In this document: piece by piece, positions 16,395 to 24,835 of the stretch
How the letters are laid out: each line of letters starts with the position of its first letter
Numbering within the stretch: position 1 is the first letter of the stretch
DNA from: Actinocrinis puniceicyclus
Lineage (GTDB): Bacteria > Actinomycetota > Actinomycetes > Streptomycetales > Catenulisporaceae
Assembly (NCBI RefSeq): GCF_018283645.1
Contig: NZ_JAGSXH010000039.1
Coordinates: forward strand, 1-50,185
DNA: 50,185 nucleotides
Direction: 5' to 3'
Notes under the pieces: generated by a model
The model's database searches: none
Told to the model about the DNA's origin: nothing
What the model saw: the letters and a program-made list of their open reading frames with translations, nothing else
Made by a program: the position numbers and the translations under genes

Positions 16395-17303
16395 ATGACA
16401 CGAGCGATCGTCTTCGACGAGTACGGCGGACCGCAGGTCCTGCGCCTGGTAGATCTGCCCGATCCGGTACCGGGCCCCGGGCAGGTGCGCATCCGGGTGC
16501 GAGCCGCCGGGGTCCAGCCCGCCGACAGCAAGCTGCGCAGCGGCGCCTGGAAGAGCTGGGCGCCGGTGACCTTCCCCGGACGGCTCGGCAACGAGGCCGC
16601 CGGGGTCGTCGACGCGCTCGGCCCGGAGGTGACCGGTTTCGCCGTCGGCGACGAGGTGCTCGGCCCGGCGAACGGCGCGTACGCGGACACGGTCGTCGCC
16701 TCCGTCAAGCTGCTCGCGCCCAAGCCGGCGGCGCTGACCTGGAGCGAGGCCGGGGCGCTGGCGGCGTCGGGACAGACGGCCTCGACGGTCCTCGAGGACC
16801 TGGCCGTCAAGCCGGGCGAGACGATCCTGGTCAACGCGGCGGCCGGCGGTGTCGGCCTGATGGCCGTTCAGATCGCCGTCGCGCGGGGCGTCAAGGTGAT
16901 CGGGACGGCGAGCGAGGCCAACCACGAGTTCCTGCGCGGACTCGGTGTCGTCCCGGTCACCTATGGTCCCGGCCTTGCGGACCGGGTGCGCGCCGCGGCT
17001 CCCGAGGGCGTGGACGCGGCGCTCGACGCGGCCGGCGGCGACGCGCTCGAGGTCTCGCTGGACCTGGTCGGCGACCGGGACCGGGTCGGCACGATCGTCG
17101 ACCAGGGCGCCGCCGCGCGCCTCGCCGTCAAGGCTCTCGGGACGCGGCGCTCCGGCTCGCGCCTGGCCGAACTCGTCGCCCTGGCCGCCGCGGGCGAGTT
17201 GCGCGTCTTCGTGTGGAAGCAGTTCCCGCTTGAGCGCGCCGCCGACGCGCACCGGGAGAGCGAGGGCCGTCACGTGCGCGGCAAGATCGTCCTCATGCCC
17301 TGA
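16395..17303 (+). CDS. NADP-dependent quinone oxidoreductase-like (zinc-free MDR) protein
   Basis: A 302-residue medium-chain dehydrogenase/reductase of the quinone oxidoreductase class. It starts at ATG 16395 (GGGGAGA 8 bases upstream), beginning MTRAIVFDEYGGPQVLRL. The N-terminal GroES-like part has AAGVQPADSKLRSG and FPGRLGNEAAGVVDALGPEVTGFAVGDEVLG. The Rossmann part has VNAAAGGVGLMAVQIA, with the family AAAGGVG nucleotide motif. Catalytic and structural zinc cysteines are absent, as expected for this class. The C-terminal QFPLERAADAHRESEGRHVRGKIVL is typical. It probably reduces quinones or enones with NADPH. The MerR gene follows after 89 bases and might co-regulate. Confidence 0.92.
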   Translation: MTRAIVFDEYGGPQVLRLVDLPDPVPGPGQVRIRVRAAGVQPADSKLRSGAWKSWAPVTFPGRLGNEAAGVVDALGPEVTGFAVGDEVLGPANGAYADTVVASVKLLAPKPAALTWSEAGALAASGQTASTVLEDLAVKPGETILVNAAAGGVGLMAVQIAVARGVKVIGTASEANHEFLRGLGVVPVTYGPGLADRVRAAAPEGVDAALDAAGGDALEVSLDLVGDRDRVGTIVDQGAAARLAVKALGTRRSGSRLAELVALAAAGELRVFVWKQFPLERAADAHRESEGRHVRGKIVLMP

Positions 17304-17360
17304 TCCGCGCCTGTCGCGCACCGGGCTGTGACCACGGTCACACCGCGTTCGGCGGTCACC

Positions 17361-17392
17361 GGCTTGAGTCTCCAGTAACTGGAACCGGAAGC
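17361..17392 (+). promoter_or_regulatory. MerR-type operator/promoter
   Basis: Just before the MerR gene, TTGAGT at 17364-17369 could be a -35 box, followed by the perfect dyad TCCAGT-A-ACTGGA at 17371-17383. MerR-family regulators bind short dyads between -35 and -10 boxes separated by 19-20 bases. The predicted -10 position is only weakly TA-like, so autoregulation is plausible but not certain. Confidence 0.5.
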
Positions 17393-18391
17393 GTGGAGCC
17401 CATGGAGGACCGCGCCGCGCGGCGGCTGCTGACGATCGGGGAACTGTCCGAGCTGACCGGGGTGCCGGTGCGCACCATCCGGTTCTACTCGGACACCCGT
17501 GTCGGCGGCGCCGCGCTCGTCGAGACGGCCGGGCGCAGCGCGTCCGGCTACCGGCTCTACGCGCCGGAGGCGGCGGCCCGGCTCGAACTGGTGCGCACGC
17601 TGCGCGACCTGGACATCGACCTGCCGACGATCGCCAAGGTGCTCGCCCGTGAGGTCAGCGTCGCCGAGGTGGCCCGCGCCCACGCGCAGGCCCTGGAGGC
17701 GACGGTCAGGGTGCTGCGGCTGCGCCAGGCCGTGCTGCGCGCGGTGGCGGTCCGCGGATCCGATTGGACGGGGATGGAACTGATGCATCGTTTGGCCAAG
17801 CTCGACGCCGCCGAACGCCGGCGCATTCTCGACGCTTACCTGGAGAAGGTCTTCGGCGGCCTTGACGAGCGCGAGTCGGGACGCGGCGACTTCGAGCAGA
17901 TGATGCGCTGCGCTTTCCCCGACCTGCCCGAGGAACCCAGCGCGCGGCAGGTCGAGGCCTGGGTCGAGCTGGTCTCGCTGATCCAGGACGAGGACTTCGT
18001 CGCCAGCTGCCGGCGGATGGCCGAACACGGCGCCGCGAAGCGCGCCCGGATGTCGGACGAGCAGTGGCAGCGCGACCAGGCCGCGTTCGGCGGGGTGCTG
18101 GTGGCCGAGGCGATCGCAGCATACGGCGACGGTGTCGATCCGCTCTCGGCGCAGGGGCGTGAGCGGGTCGGCGCGATGGTGGCGCGGTGGGCCGAGGCGT
18201 CCGCAGTGTCCGACGGGCCGGAGGCCCGCGCCGCGCTTCTGGAGAGCCTGGAGGTGTTCCTCGACCGGCGGGTCAACCGCTTCTGGGAGCTGGTCGCGAT
18301 CGTGGCCGGCCGGACCGGCCACGCGTCGCAGGGGGCTCCCTCGTTCGAGTCCATGGAATGGCTGGTCAAGGCTCTGCGAGCAGTCCTCTGA
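17393..18391 (+). CDS. MerR-family transcriptional regulator
   Basis: A 332-residue regulator. The N-terminal winged-helix domain is clear: LLTIGELSELTGVPVRTIRFYSD (residues about 13-35), then GYRLYAPEAAARLELVRTLRDLDIDLPTIAKVL. The C-terminal 230 residues are helical, with no metal-binding cysteines and no TipAS-like signature that I recognise, so the inducer is probably an organic molecule or unknown. GTG 17393 or ATG 17402 could start translation, differing by three residues; GGAG is close to the ATG. It follows the oxidoreductase gene by 89 bases with its own dyad promoter. Confidence 0.9.
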   Translation: MEPMEDRAARRLLTIGELSELTGVPVRTIRFYSDTRVGGAALVETAGRSASGYRLYAPEAAARLELVRTLRDLDIDLPTIAKVLAREVSVAEVARAHAQALEATVRVLRLRQAVLRAVAVRGSDWTGMELMHRLAKLDAAERRRILDAYLEKVFGGLDERESGRGDFEQMMRCAFPDLPEEPSARQVEAWVELVSLIQDEDFVASCRRMAEHGAAKRARMSDEQWQRDQAAFGGVLVAEAIAAYGDGVDPLSAQGRERVGAMVARWAEASAVSDGPEARAALLESLEVFLDRRVNRFWELVAIVAGRTGHASQGAPSFESMEWLVKALRAVL

Positions 18392-18628
18392 TGCCGCGCT
18401 GAGAGGATACCGGCGGTCCGCGGCGGCAGGGGCGCGGCGATCGAAGGGGGCTGTCCGTTCCCGTGTTCCCGCATCGTTATGCGTAGGACTGGACAAGCCG
18501 CGGCGCGATAGGCGAATCTGCCCTCTGCATCGTGCGGAACCCGTGACGGGTGCGCGCCCGATGACGGCAGACGGATGCGCCGCGGCGGACGGTCGCGCGG
18601 CCGCGGAACCAGGGGTGGACGTGCACTG

Positions 18629-19135
18629 ATGAACGGCTTCTTCAAATTCGTGATCCGCGGCAACGTGGTCGGGCTGGCCGTGGGCGTCGTGATCGGCGCG
18701 GCGTTCAGCACGGTGGTCTCGGCCTTCGTCTCCGCCTTCCTCACCCCGCTGGTGGACTGGGCGACCAGCAACGTCGGCGACTACAGCAAGATGGCTTTCC
18801 ACCTGGGCAAGAGCACGTTCGGCTACGGCTCGTTCATCAACGCGGTGATCGCCTTCACGCTGACCGCCGCCGCGATCTACTTCCTCGTGGTGCTGCCGGT
18901 GAACAAGATCAGCGAGGAGCTCAATCCGCACCACGACCTGGCCAGGGCCAAGCGCGCCTGCCCCGAGTGCCTGACCCAGATCCCGGCGATCGCCCGCCGG
19001 TGCAGCGCGTGCACCGCCGTGGTCGAGCCGATCCTGGACGAGTACAGCGACAAGCTGATCGAGGCCGCGCCCGGGCAGATCGAACTGACCGGGTCGGCGG
19101 CCCTGTCGCTCAAGGGCGCGGCGAAGGCGGAGTAG
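18629..19135 (+). CDS. mscL: Large-conductance mechanosensitive channel with zinc-ribbon tail
   Basis: A 168-residue MscL that opens a pore when membrane tension rises, releasing solutes in osmotic downshock. The N-terminal helix MNGFFKFVIRGNVVGLAVGVVIGAAFSTVVSAFV is diagnostic, including the gate helix with small residues. TM2 is INAVIAFTLTAAAIYFLVVLPVN. After it comes a cytoplasmic extension with C-P-E-C and C-S-A-C spaced as a zinc ribbon (residues about 111-128). ATG 18629 starts exactly at the family N-terminus. Some actinobacterial MscL proteins carry such a cysteine-rich tail; its function is not established. Confidence 0.95.
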   Translation: MNGFFKFVIRGNVVGLAVGVVIGAAFSTVVSAFVSAFLTPLVDWATSNVGDYSKMAFHLGKSTFGYGSFINAVIAFTLTAAAIYFLVVLPVNKISEELNPHHDLARAKRACPECLTQIPAIARRCSACTAVVEPILDEYSDKLIEAAPGQIELTGSAALSLKGAAKAE

Positions 19136-19185
19136 TGGCGCGCGCGGTGCCGACGCGCCCTGCGGCGTGGCGTGGTGCCGCGCCG

Positions 19186-19755
19186 TCACAGCACCCGGGT
19201 GCCGTACATCTCGCCGAGCGGGTCGGACAGCAGTTCCAGGCGCGCGCCGTCCGGGTCGCGGAAGTACAGCGAGACGCCGCTTTCCAGCCGGCACGGCACC
19301 CCGGCCTCGGCCAGCCTGCCGCGCAGCCGCTCCCAGCGCTGCGGCGTGACCGAGATCGCCAGGTGGTGCAGGCCGCCGAGCACCTCCGCGTAAGGGCCCA
19401 GATCGAGACCGGGCAGGTCGAAGAAGCCGAGCAGGTTGCCGTTGCCGAGGTCGAAGAAGAAGTGGTTCGAGCCGCGGTAGTCGCGGTTCTCGAACAGCGC
19501 CGTGAGGGGGAACTCCAGCACCCCCTGGTAGAACCGCACGGTGCGCTCCACGTCGGAACACAGCAGCGCGACATGGTGTACGCCGCGCGCGCTGCTCTCC
19601 GGGCGCTGCTCGTGAAGATACGCCGCCCGGATCCGGGTGCGTTCCGCCTCGATCCGCCCGTAGTCGATCGTCGTTGCGTCAGCCGCGTCAGCCGCCGCAC
19701 GGGCTCCCTTCTTGCCGTCGTCCGTGCCGTTGTCGCCCGCGTCTTCCCGTGCCAT
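19186..19755 (-). CDS. VOC (glyoxalase/dioxygenase superfamily) protein
   Basis: A 189-residue protein. After about 55 non-conserved N-terminal residues it has one VOC domain: GVHHVALLCSDVERTVRFYQGVLEFPLT, then GSNHFFFDLGNGNLLGFFDLPG, and the second half HHLAISVTPQRWERLRGRLAEAGV with SLYFRDPDGARLELL. The metal-site residues His (HHVALL), His (LHHLAI) and Glu (RLELL) are present. Family members include glyoxalases, extradiol dioxygenases and resistance proteins; the substrate cannot be told. It diverges from the MarR gene by 70 bases, a common arrangement for regulated detoxification genes. Confidence 0.9.
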   Translation of the reverse strand: MAREDAGDNGTDDGKKGARAAADAADATTIDYGRIEAERTRIRAAYLHEQRPESSARGVHHVALLCSDVERTVRFYQGVLEFPLTALFENRDYRGSNHFFFDLGNGNLLGFFDLPGLDLGPYAEVLGGLHHLAISVTPQRWERLRGRLAEAGVPCRLESGVSLYFRDPDGARLELLSDPLGEMYGTRVL

Positions 19756-19825
19756 CTCGCGCTCCTTAGCGGTTCAGGCTGCTTATCCGCGAATCTACCG
19801 CCGACGCCCGGTTAGGATTGCGTGT

Positions 19826-20464
19826 ATGACCGGGGCAACGTGGACGCCCGAGACGTGCGCACCACCCGATCCGCGCTGGCTCACCGCCGAGGAGCAGCGC
19901 ACCTGGCTCGCGCTGCTGGCCGCCATCAACCTGCTGGACGAGGACTTGGACCGCCAACTCCAGCGCGACGCCGGCATGTCCCACGCGTACTACATGGTGC
20001 TCGCCGCGCTGTCCGACTCGCCTGGCCGGCGCATGCGGATGAGTGATCTGGCCTCGCTCAACCATGCCTCCCAGAGCAGGCTGACCCACGCGGTCAACCG
20101 CTTGGTCGCGGAGGGTTGGGTGCGCCGGGAGAGGTGCACCGGGGACCGCAGGGTCGTCTACGCCGTGCTCACCGAAGCCGGATACGAGGTGCTCAAGGCG
20201 GCCGCGCCCGGGCATGTGGAGGCCGTGCGCAACAGCCTCTTCGATCAGCTCACCGAGCAGCAGGTGCGCCAGCTGCGCGAGATCAGCGAGACGTTGGTCT
20301 CCCGCCGCGGCGGCTCCCCGCACTGGCCGCGTCCCGAGCACGCGGCGAACGCCGACACAGCGCACGCCGATGACGCAGCGAACGCCGACGCGGCGAACGC
20401 CGACGCAGCGAACGCCGACGCAGCGAACGCCGACGATCGGGACTACGAGACCGGAGACCGGTAG
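19826..20464 (+). CDS. MarR-family regulator with a repetitive C-terminal tail
   Basis: A 212-residue MarR protein starting at ATG 19826. The winged helix spans about residues 25-150, with MRMSDLASLNHASQSRLTHAVNRLVAEGWVRRERCTGDRRVVYAVLTEAGYEVL. The last 35 residues are a hydrophilic Ala-Asn-Ala-Asp repeat (ANADAANADAANADAANAD) encoded by 15-base tandem units. That tail is not part of the MarR fold and probably varies in length among strains. It likely represses the divergent VOC gene 70 bases away, in the manner of phenolic- or oxidant-responsive MarR proteins; this is inferred from position. Confidence 0.92.
   Translation: MTGATWTPETCAPPDPRWLTAEEQRTWLALLAAINLLDEDLDRQLQRDAGMSHAYYMVLAALSDSPGRRMRMSDLASLNHASQSRLTHAVNRLVAEGWVRRERCTGDRRVVYAVLTEAGYEVLKAAAPGHVEAVRNSLFDQLTEQQVRQLREISETLVSRRGGSPHWPRPEHAANADTAHADDAANADAANADAANADAANADDRDYETGDR
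20342..20434 (+). repeat. 15-base tandem repeats inside the MarR gene tail
   Basis: Four nearly identical units GC(A/G)GCGAACGCCGAC at 20375-20389, 20390-20404, 20405-20419 and 20420-20434, preceded by two degenerate copies from 20342. Each unit adds five residues (A-A/N-N-A-D pattern), so copy-number change keeps the reading frame. Confidence 0.85.
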
Positions 20465-20500
20465 CTGTTACCAGCCTGCTGACAGGCTTCGATCGCCGGG

Positions 20501-20518
20501 TTGACATGCCGTCATGTC
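20501..20518. promoter_or_regulatory. TTGACA element overlapping a palindrome
   Basis: TTGACA at 20501-20506 matches the consensus -35 box, and GACATG-CCGT-CATGTC (20503-20518) is a perfect inverted repeat over it. Such overlap suits repressor control. No good -10 box at 17-18 bases is obvious, so the promoter call is tentative. Confidence 0.4.
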
Positions 20519-20590
20519 GCGGGCGGGCTCGATTCCACCGTTGCCAGGCAAGGAGTTCGGCGTCGCGCACGTGACGGTGTACCGCACGTT

Positions 20591-20604
20591 CGCTGTATAT
20601 AAGG
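20591..20604 (+). promoter_or_regulatory. Second copy of the CGCTGTATATAAGG motif
   Basis: This 14-mer is identical to 12816-12829 upstream of the LuxR-ATPase gene. TATATAAGG is rare in this GC-rich sequence. It may be part of a shared promoter or operator type; no gene starts immediately after it here. Confidence 0.4.
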
Positions 20605-21380
20605 AACCTTGGACGGCTGCGCACTCGGCTGCCCTAAGGGCGCTGCGAGGCGGTCACCTTCGTCAGCGGTGTGATCGCAAGGCGTCATGGATCACGAAGT
20701 CCTCCGCGTCAGCTCATCCGCGCCACAGGTCGCCGCCGCCGGTCGTGCGTCGCGCGCGACGCCGCGAGGTCTCTGCGTAGCCGGCCATCGTACGACGCGA
20801 CGGCGCGGCACCCGATCGTGCAGTGTGACGTTGAACACTATGAGACTGTAGGGATTGGGACGCGGCACAACGGGATCGGGTGCGACGCGGCGGCCGCGCC
20901 GAGCAGACCGCGGACGGGTGCCGAGGAGGAGGACAGAAGAATGCAGGTGGTTGCGGGCCGTGGCGCGGCCCTGGTGGGAAGCCGGAGGACAAGCGGCGCG
21001 ACCCTCGTGGGTACGGCCGGGAAGCCGGCGGCTCGCGGCGTCCCTCGACGGCGCCGCGCAACGTCCACTCCATCCATGCTTAACCGTGTATGCGCTGGGG
21101 CTATGTGTTTTGTTCCGGTGCTTCACCCGGTCGCGCCACCGCGCCGCGCAGTCCTCTTTCGCGACGCCGTCGTGAACGCATAAGGTGATCGCGCACGCGG
21201 CGGAGGGTTGGCGATTATGGCACGACCGATTTTGACCCCCGAGGACGTGCATCCGGTGGTTTCCGCTCTCGTCCGGATGTGCGGCTGCAAGAGCGGCCGC
21301 CACCACAGCGTCGCGCAGGGTCGCCTTCCGGGTGCGCCGCGTATGCTCACCCGGCGGCTGATCGATCCGGAGCGGCTGCC

Positions 21381-23501
21381 TTGATCCCGGCCGAGGCTGT
21401 GGAGTCGGTCGCGCGGGCGTGGACGCGCGCCATCGCCGACACGAGCTACGTCACCTACACCCCGGCCGAGGCCGACGCGCTGCTGCTCGAATACACCCGT
21501 CAGGCGGCCTGCGCGCTGCGCGGGGAGCGCGATCCGGCCAGCGCCGGCCGCGCCATCGGCGCCGCGCTGGTCTCCGGCCACTACACCGACCCGGCGTCGC
21601 TCGCGGCCACGCTCACCGTGTTCGCCCGGCACGGCACCCGCCTGGGCGGCGGGACGGCCGAACTCGGAGCGCTGCAGGGCGGCATCGCCGCCGGTTACTC
21701 CACCGCGCTGCGCGAGCTGACGCTCAATCAGCAGGAGGCCATCCGCAGCGCCGCCTTCGCCGCCCGCGACGAGAGCGAGGCCCGGTTCCGGGCGGTGTTC
21801 TCGGCCGCCCCCATCGGCATCGGCCTGGCCGACCTCAACGGCCTGGTGGTCGAGGTGAACCAGACCCTGGCCACCATGCTCGGGCGCACCCCGGAGAGCT
21901 ACCGCGGCCGGCACATCCGCGAGATCGCCGAACCCACCGACCCGCGGGAGCTGTGGGGCTCGCTGTCCGAGCTGCTGCGCGGCGAGCGCGACTTCTACGC
22001 GGTGGACAAGGAGTTCTCCCGCGCCGACGGCACCAGCCTGTGGACCCATCTGCGCGCCACCGTCATCCGCGACGAGATCGGCCGGCGCCGATTCCTGCTG
22101 GGCCTGTTCGAGGACATCACCGAGCGCCGCTCCATGCACATGCACCTGCGCCACCAGGCCACGCACGACCCGCTGACCGGGCTGCCGAACCGCACCCTGT
22201 TCTTCGAGCACCTGGAGGGGCTGCTCGGCACCGCCGATCCGGACTGCAAGGTCGCCCTGTGCTACCTCGACCTGGACGGGTTCAAGGAGGTCAACGACAC
22301 CCTCGGCCACGTGGTCGGCGACCAGCTTCTGGTGGGCGTCGCGCACCGGCTCGCGGAGTGCGCGCAGCGGCCCGGCCGGCTGGTCGCGCGCATGGGCGGC
22401 GACGAGTTCGTGATGCTTCTCGCCGAGCACGCCGACGCCGCCTCGGCGACCAACGCCGCGGACGAGATCCTCGACGCGCTGCGCCGCCCGATCTGTTTCG
22501 ACGGCCGCGAGATCCCGGTGTCCGCGAGCGTCGGCGTGGTCGAGCACTCCATCGGCGGGGCGCACCCCACCGAACTGGTGCGCGCCGCCGACATCACCCT
22601 GTACTGGGCCAAGGCCGAGGGCAAGGGCCGCTGGGCGCTGTTCGACGCCGACCGCAGCGCCTCGGAGATCACCCGCTACACGCTCAGCGCCGCGCTGCCC
22701 GGGGCGCTGGAGCGCGGCGAGTTCGTCGTCGACTACCAGCCGATCGTGGACCTCAAGACCGGCGCGGTGTCCGCGGTCGAGGCCCTGGTGCGCTGGCGGC
22801 ACCCGGACTTCGGCCTGCTCAAGCCGGACCGGTTCATCGGTCTGGCGGAGGAGACCGGGGTCATCGTGCAGCTGGGCCGCTGGGTGCTGGAGCAGTCCTG
22901 CGCCGAGGCGGCGACATGGCCGCCGACCGGCCCGGGCAGCGCGCCGCCGGCGGTGAACGTGAACCTGGCGGTGCGTCAGACCCACGATCCGCACCTGGTC
23001 GCCGAGGTTTTCAAGATCCTCGCCGACACCGGGCTGCCGCCGCAGCAACTCCAGCTGGAGATCACCGAGAGCGCGGTCATCGGCACCGAGGACGGCTCGC
23101 TGGACGTGTTGCGCGAGCTGGCGAAGGCCGGGGTGCGCATCGCCATCGACGACTTCGGCACCGGCTACTCGAACCTGGCTTATCTGCGCCAGCTGCCCGC
23201 CCACATCGTCAAGATCGACGCGTCGTTCACCGCCGGTCTGCGGGCCGGCGGCACGGACGGGCACGTCGACGAGCAGATCGTCGGGGCGCTGGTCTCGCTG
23301 GCGCACGGCCTGGGCATGTCGGTCACCGCCGAGGGCGTCGAGGACGAGGAGCAGGCCGCGCGCCTGGCCGCGCTCGGCTGCGACTCGGCGCAGGGCTGGT
23401 ACTTCGCGCGCGCGGTCCCGGCGAACCAGCTGGCCGGGCTGCTCTCGCTGCCGGTCCCCGGCGCGCCCGCGCCGCTGGAGCGGCGGCGCGGGGAGCGGTA
23501 A
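21381..23501 (+). CDS. PAS-GGDEF-EAL cyclic-di-GMP turnover protein
   Basis: A protein of about 706 residues. Order: a helical N-terminal sensor-like region (1-125), PAS domain (about 130-250, with SEARFRAVFSAAPIGIGLADLNG), GGDEF (about 255-420) and EAL (about 430-700). The GGDEF motif is intact (MGGDEFVML, near residue 340), but the RxxD inhibitory site upstream is not seen. The EAL domain keeps EALVRWRHP, ITESAV and DDFGTGYSNLAYL, so both synthesis and hydrolysis of c-di-GMP are possible. In streptomycetes c-di-GMP controls development through BldD. It appears cytoplasmic, with no membrane helices. TTG 21381 is chosen because GGAG lies 8 bases upstream; the frame is open further upstream without conservation. 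Confidence 0.92.
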   Translation: MIPAEAVESVARAWTRAIADTSYVTYTPAEADALLLEYTRQAACALRGERDPASAGRAIGAALVSGHYTDPASLAATLTVFARHGTRLGGGTAELGALQGGIAAGYSTALRELTLNQQEAIRSAAFAARDESEARFRAVFSAAPIGIGLADLNGLVVEVNQTLATMLGRTPESYRGRHIREIAEPTDPRELWGSLSELLRGERDFYAVDKEFSRADGTSLWTHLRATVIRDEIGRRRFLLGLFEDITERRSMHMHLRHQATHDPLTGLPNRTLFFEHLEGLLGTADPDCKVALCYLDLDGFKEVNDTLGHVVGDQLLVGVAHRLAECAQRPGRLVARMGGDEFVMLLAEHADAASATNAADEILDALRRPICFDGREIPVSASVGVVEHSIGGAHPTELVRAADITLYWAKAEGKGRWALFDADRSASEITRYTLSAALPGALERGEFVVDYQPIVDLKTGAVSAVEALVRWRHPDFGLLKPDRFIGLAEETGVIVQLGRWVLEQSCAEAATWPPTGPGSAPPAVNVNLAVRQTHDPHLVAEVFKILADTGLPPQQLQLEITESAVIGTEDGSLDVLRELAKAGVRIAIDDFGTGYSNLAYLRQLPAHIVKIDASFTAGLRAGGTDGHVDEQIVGALVSLAHGLGMSVTAEGVEDEEQAARLAALGCDSAQGWYFARAVPANQLAGLLSLPVPGAPAPLERRRGER

Positions 23502-23552
23502 CGAAGCGTTCCGCGTGCCCGCGCAGTTCGACTGCCGGACGCGCGCGCTCTT

Positions 23553-24605
23553 TCAGTCTCGCGCGGCCATCCTGCGCGCGGTCTCCAGGATGCTGAGGGA
23601 ACGCACCGCATCGGCCGGGTCGACCGGGACCGGCGCCCGGTCGAGCAGCGCCGCCGCGATGCCCGCGTAGTAACGCTCGTATGAGCCGTGCTCGGTCTCG
23701 ATGCGCTCGCTGCGGCCGGGCGTGCCGAGCATCCCGTAGCGCTCCGGCTCGTCCGCTCCCCACCCCGCGTCGCCCGGTCGGCTGCCCTCGCGCAGCGCGT
23801 CCTCCTGCACGTCGAGCCCGTACTTCAGATAGGCGGCCGTGGTGCCGAGCACCCGGAAACGCGGGCCGATGTCGCTGGCGACCGCGCTCATCCACAGGTG
23901 CGAGCGCACCGCGTTGTCGTGCAGGAGCGCGATGAACGTGTCGTCGTCCGAGGTGACCGTGGCGCGGCGCCCATCCGTCTCAGCGTGCACGACCGTGGCC
24001 GGCCCGAACAGGTCGAGCGCCTGGTCGACCAGGTGGCTGCCGAGGTCGTAGAGCAGGCCGGCCGCCTCGTCGGCGCCGCCGAGTTCCCGCCAGCCGCCCT
24101 TGGGTGTCGGGCGCCAGCGTTCGAACCGGGACTCGAAGCGGGTGACCTCGCCGAGCCGGCCCTCGTCGAGCAGCCGGCGCACCGTCAGGTAGTCCCCGTC
24201 CCAGCGGCGGTTCTGGAACACCGAGAGCAGCAGCCCCGCCGCGCGGGCCGCCGCGATCAGGTCCGCGGCCTGCGCGGCGGTCGGGGTCATCGGCTTGTCC
24301 ACCACGACCGGCAGCCCCGCGCGCAGGGCCGCGTGCGCGAGCGGCGCGTGCGAGCTGTTCGGCGAGGCCACCACGACCAGGTCCGCGAGCCGCGGTTGCG
24401 CGAACAGTTCGTCGGCGTGCGGCAGGACGCGCACGCCCGGATGTTCGGCGCGCGCCTGCTGCGCGCGCTCGGCCGAGCCCGTGACGACCACCGCGACGCG
24501 CATGCGCGGCTCCGCGGCGACCAGCGGGGCGTGGAAGACCGCCCCGGCCAGTCCGTAGCCGATGATCGCGACGTTGAGTTCAGGTGCCGCAGCCGAGTAG
24601 GACAT
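23553..24605 (-). CDS. Gfo/Idh/MocA-family oxidoreductase
   Basis: A 350-residue NAD(P)-dependent sugar-type oxidoreductase. The N-terminal Rossmann fold has AIIGYGLAGAVFHAPL, VVASPNSSHAPLAHAAL and the catalytic DKPMTPTAAQA (Lys of the E/D-K-P motif). The C-terminal domain has FESRFERWRP, then GLLYDLGSHLVDQALDLFG, with the His expected at the active site. It is closest to the YdgJ/IolX-like group that uses deoxy- or inositol sugars; the substrate is unknown. ATG 24605 matches the usual start; a further in-frame start at 24638 adds 11 residues. It stands alone and converges with the c-di-GMP gene, 51 bases apart. Confidence 0.93.
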   Translation of the reverse strand: MSYSAAAPELNVAIIGYGLAGAVFHAPLVAAEPRMRVAVVVTGSAERAQQARAEHPGVRVLPHADELFAQPRLADLVVVASPNSSHAPLAHAALRAGLPVVVDKPMTPTAAQAADLIAAARAAGLLLSVFQNRRWDGDYLTVRRLLDEGRLGEVTRFESRFERWRPTPKGGWRELGGADEAAGLLYDLGSHLVDQALDLFGPATVVHAETDGRRATVTSDDDTFIALLHDNAVRSHLWMSAVASDIGPRFRVLGTTAAYLKYGLDVQEDALREGSRPGDAGWGADEPERYGMLGTPGRSERIETEHGSYERYYAGIAAALLDRAPVPVDPADAVRSLSILETARRMAARD

Positions 24606-24726
24606 GCCGCCAGCCAACCATATCGGCCGCAGATTCACACCAGGCGTGCCCGTGTCCGGCTGCGGCGTGCGTCGCCGGCCCCCTCTCGCGGAGCGCGCGT
24701 CTTAGTGTACTGAGGTGCTCGGGTTC

Positions 24727-24834
24727 TTACTGCGTCACGCCCGCCGCCGCGGACCGGTGCTTGGTTCCGGTTCCGGCTCCGGTTCCGGGTTCGGTTTCCG
24801 GTTCGGGTTCGGCGGGCGGTTGCGGGAGGGTCAC
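24727..24834 (-). CDS. Very short open frame (35 residues), doubtful
   Basis: From GTG 24834 the frame reads MTLPQPPAEPEP and then Pro/Glu/Gly/Thr repeats, ending at 24727. It begins one base after the stop of the relic at 24836. The composition comes mainly from the GGTTCC repeat on the opposite strand, so it may not be a gene. Included because its start lies directly behind a coding-like reading frame. Confidence 0.15.
   Translation of the reverse strand: MTLPQPPAEPEPETEPGTGAGTGTKHRSAAAGVTQ
24763..24812. repeat. GGTTCC-type hexamer tandem repeat
   Basis: About eight imperfect units of GGTTCC (some GGCTCC, GGGTTC or GGTTTCC) in a row. Likely slippage-prone simple sequence. Confidence 0.8.
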
Positions 24835-24835
24835 G

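Larger units (their letters stand above)
20465..21380. other. 916-base region without a recognisable gene
   Basis: No frame on either strand shows family motifs, and the codon pattern of open frames here looks like chance GC-rich readings. It carries a TTGACA element overlapping a GACATG-CCGT-CATGTC dyad (20501-20518) and the CGCTGTATATAAGG motif (20591-20604), listed separately. Bases 20820-20870 and 21075-21130 are relatively A/T-rich. An unannotated small RNA or long leader for the cyclic-di-GMP gene is possible. Confidence 0.5.

Noticed and set aside
17270-19561. Long minus-strand frame of about 760 codons opposite MerR and MscL
   Set aside because: Antisense to recognised genes with clear family motifs; composition is artefactual.
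20520-20545. tRNA-like T-arm (CTCGATTCC)
   Set aside because: No acceptor, D or anticodon stems can be formed around it.
21123-23306. Long minus-strand frame opposite the GGDEF-EAL gene
   Set aside because: No motif; the plus strand carries intact PAS, GGDEF and EAL motifs.
24763-24812. CRISPR-like array
   Set aside because: The units are contiguous hexamers without spacers.
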